This document shows positions 4,666 through 6,056 of a stretch of DNA of 6,056 nt, in pieces. Source of the stretch: Chloroflexota bacterium (GTDB lineage Bacteria > Chloroflexota > Limnocylindria > QHBO01). The first letter of the stretch is position 1, and each line of letters opens with the position of its first letter. The stretch is from contig JADLBB010000154.1 in assembly GCA_020848055.1 (NCBI GenBank), positions 1-6,056 of the forward strand, given 5' to 3'. Made by a program: the position numbers and the translations under genes. The notes beneath the pieces were generated by a model. It was not told where the DNA came from, ran no database searches, and saw only the letters and a list, made by a program, of their open reading frames with translations.

Positions 4666-5472
4666 TCAGATCTCGCCGAGGTAGGCCTGTCGCACCTGCT
4701 CGTTGGACGCCAGGTTGGCCGCCGTGTCGGCAAGGATGATCTTGCCGGTCTGGATCACGTAGCCGCGGTGCGCGGCGTTGAGCGCCATCAGCGCGTTCTG
4801 CTCGACCAGCAGCACGGTGGTGCCCTGTTCGTTGATCGAAGAGATGATCGCGAAGATCTGCTCGGTCAGAATCGGTGACAGTCCCATGGACGGCTCGTCG
4901 AGCAGCAGGATGCTGGGCTGGGCCATGAGCGCGCGGCCCATGGCGAGCATCTGCTGCTCGCCACCCGAGAGCGTGCCCGCCTTCTGCGACCGGCGCTCCT
5001 TGAGCCGCGGGAACAGGTCATAGACGCGCTCGATGTCGGCATCGATGCGCTCCCCCTTGCGGCTGAAGGCACCCATCTGCAGGTTCTCGTACACGCTCAT
5101 GCGGCTGAAGACCTTGCGGCCCTCGGGCGAGTGCGCGATACCCAGCGCCACGATCTCGTGGGCCGGCAGGTCCTGGATCTCGTTGCCGGCGAGGCGTACC
5201 GTGCCCGAGCGAGGCTTGTGGGTTCCGCTGATGGCGCGCAGCGTCGTGCTCTTGCCCGCCCCGTTGGAGCCGATCAGGGTGACCACCTCGCCCCGCCCGA
5301 CATTGAGCGAGATGCCCTTGAGCGCCTCGATGTTGCCGTAGAAGACGTGCAGGTCGCTCAGCTCCAGCAGCGTGTCGCGGGGCTGGGTGGCAGCGGCAGG
5401 GCCGGCGGAGGCCTGGGCGGCAACCTGGGTGGGCGAGTTGCCAGGGCCGGGGGTATGGAGCGCATCGGTCAT
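4666..5472 (-). CDS. livF: Branched-chain amino-acid ABC transporter ATP-binding protein LivF
   Basis: One of the two ATPases driving the HAAT-family importer for leucine, isoleucine and valine or related substrates; it works on the cytoplasmic face with LivG and the LivH/LivM permeases. Of 268 residues, the domain starts near 35 (LLELSDLHVFYG). It contains Walker A GSNGAGKS (68-75), the LivF-typical HSPEGRKVFSRMSVYENL (114-131), signature LSGGE (168-172), Walker B ILLLDEP (188-194) and VEQN (223-226), in which Gln replaces the switch His, as is normal in LivF. The first ~33 residues are an Ala/Pro/Gln/Thr-rich extension absent from the roughly 237-residue E. coli protein. No nearer start codon was found, and the ATG overlaps the livG TGA by 4 nt. 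The substrate is inferred from family; amide or urea importers have near-identical ATPases. Confidence 0.93.
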   Translation of the reverse strand: MTDALHTPGPGNSPTQVAAQASAGPAAATQPRDTLLELSDLHVFYGNIEALKGISLNVGRGEVVTLIGSNGAGKSTTLRAISGTHKPRSGTVRLAGNEIQDLPAHEIVALGIAHSPEGRKVFSRMSVYENLQMGAFSRKGERIDADIERVYDLFPRLKERRSQKAGTLSGGEQQMLAMGRALMAQPSILLLDEPSMGLSPILTEQIFAIISSINEQGTTVLLVEQNALMALNAAHRGYVIQTGKIILADTAANLASNEQVRQAYLGEI

Positions 5473-6056
5473 GCGCTGGCCGCCTGCTTGCCGAGGTAGG
5501 CCTCGATGACCTGTGGATTGGCCCGGATCTCCTCTGGCAATCCCTCGGCCAGCTTCTCGCCGTGATCAAGGACCGTGATGCGCTCGCTGATGCCCATGAC
5601 GACCTTCATGTCGTGCTCGATCAGCAGCACCGTGAGGTCGAGTTCGTCGCGCAGGCGCTTGATGAGAGTCGTCATCTGGGCGGTCTCGCCGGGGTTCATG
5701 CCGGCGGTCGGCTCGTCCAGCAGGAGCAGCCGCGGATCGCTGGCCAGCGCACGGGCGAGCTCCAGCCGGCGCTGGTCGCCGTACGGCAGGTTGCGGGCCC
5801 ATTCCTCCTCGTACGAGCGGCGCAGGCCCACCAGGTCCAGCAGCTCCCTGGCGCGCTGCCTCGCCGCCGCATCCTCGGCGCGCGAGTCGGGCAGCTTGAG
5901 CAGGGACGACCACCAGCTGGCATGCAGGCGGACGTGGCGGCCGACCATCACGTTGTTGATCACGCTCATGCTGCCGAACAGCCTGATGTTCTGGAAGGTG
6001 CGCGCTATGCCGAGCTCGACGATCTGGTTGGGCGGCCGGCCCAGGATCGAGTTGCC
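5469..6056 (-). CDS. livG: Branched-chain amino-acid ABC transporter ATP-binding protein LivG, partial (N-terminus outside window)
   Basis: The frame is open through the right edge and gives 195 C-terminal residues. They begin before the Q-loop, in GIARTFQNIRLF (16-27). Next come MSVINNVMVGRH (30-41), the LivG-type signature LPYGDQRRLELARAL (90-104), Walker B LLLLDEP (110-116) with TAGMNP, and the switch histidine in LLIEHDMKVVMG (145-155). The Walker A loop and about 60 N-terminal residues lie beyond the window. An internal ATG at 5969 is not the true start because conserved family sequence continues upstream of it. The stop overlaps livF by 4 nt, giving strict coupling of the two ATPases, which pair as a heterodimer on LivHM. 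This is intact as far as it can be seen. Confidence 0.94.
   Translation of the reverse strand, partial: GNSILGRPPNQIVELGIARTFQNIRLFGSMSVINNVMVGRHVRLHASWWSSLLKLPDSRAEDAAARQRARELLDLVGLRRSYEEEWARNLPYGDQRRLELARALASDPRLLLLDEPTAGMNPGETAQMTTLIKRLRDELDLTVLLIEHDMKVVMGISERITVLDHGEKLAEGLPEEIRANPQVIEAYLGKQAASA

Noticed and set aside
3633..4739. Plus-strand 368-residue open frame opposite the 5-TM gene
   Set aside because: Low-complexity Arg/Pro/Gln/His sequence antisense to a protein with clear membrane segments and consistent topology.

Overview
The window is GC-rich bacterial chromosome (most genes clearly above 60% GC) that uses GTG and TTG starts freely. The gene content is mostly housekeeping. The style, with many small uncharacterised membrane proteins, a Cys-containing lipocalin-like ectodomain and promoters lying almost on the start codon, suggests an uncultured Chloroflexota (Limnocylindria-like) or a deep actinobacterial lineage. 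That placement is an inference and nothing in the window proves it.

Layout. (1) Positions 1-1756, minus strand, in transcription order: rsmG (16S rRNA m7G methyltransferase, TTG start), a calcineurin-like metallophosphoesterase, and the N-terminal part of a universal-stress-protein domain that runs off the left edge. The last two each have a TANNNT -10 hexamer exactly 10 nt before the ATG and no Shine-Dalgarno, so they are probably also transcribed from their own near-leaderless promoters. (2) Positions 1757-2022, a 266-bp divergent intergenic region. It is the most AT-rich part of the window and carries two DnaA-box matches (one perfect TTATCCACA, one TTATCCACG) as a 9-bp inverted repeat, plus candidate promoters in both directions. 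(3) Positions 2023-3808, plus strand: a tightly packed operon of a PD-(D/E)XK-like conserved protein, hpt (hypoxanthine phosphoribosyltransferase), a 4-TM protein and a single-TM protein with a four-cysteine ectodomain. Three junctions are 4-nt overlaps or a 3-nt gap. (4) Positions 3828-6056, minus strand, converging on the previous operon: livG (5' end outside the window), livF overlapping it by 4 nt, then a 5-TM protein with a C-terminal lipocalin-like ectodomain 13 nt downstream.

How the genes work together. LivG and LivF are the two ATPases of a branched-chain amino-acid (HAAT family) ABC importer; the permeases and binding protein would lie beyond the right edge. Hpt does purine salvage and RsmG modifies the ribosomal decoding region. 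The least ordinary parts are the DnaA-box dyad beside rsmG (a gene often found near oriC), the nuclease-fold protein coupled to hpt, and the uncharacterised membrane proteins attached to hpt and livGF. I found no mobile element, CRISPR array, tRNA or rRNA, and no gene-free stretch longer than 300 bp.
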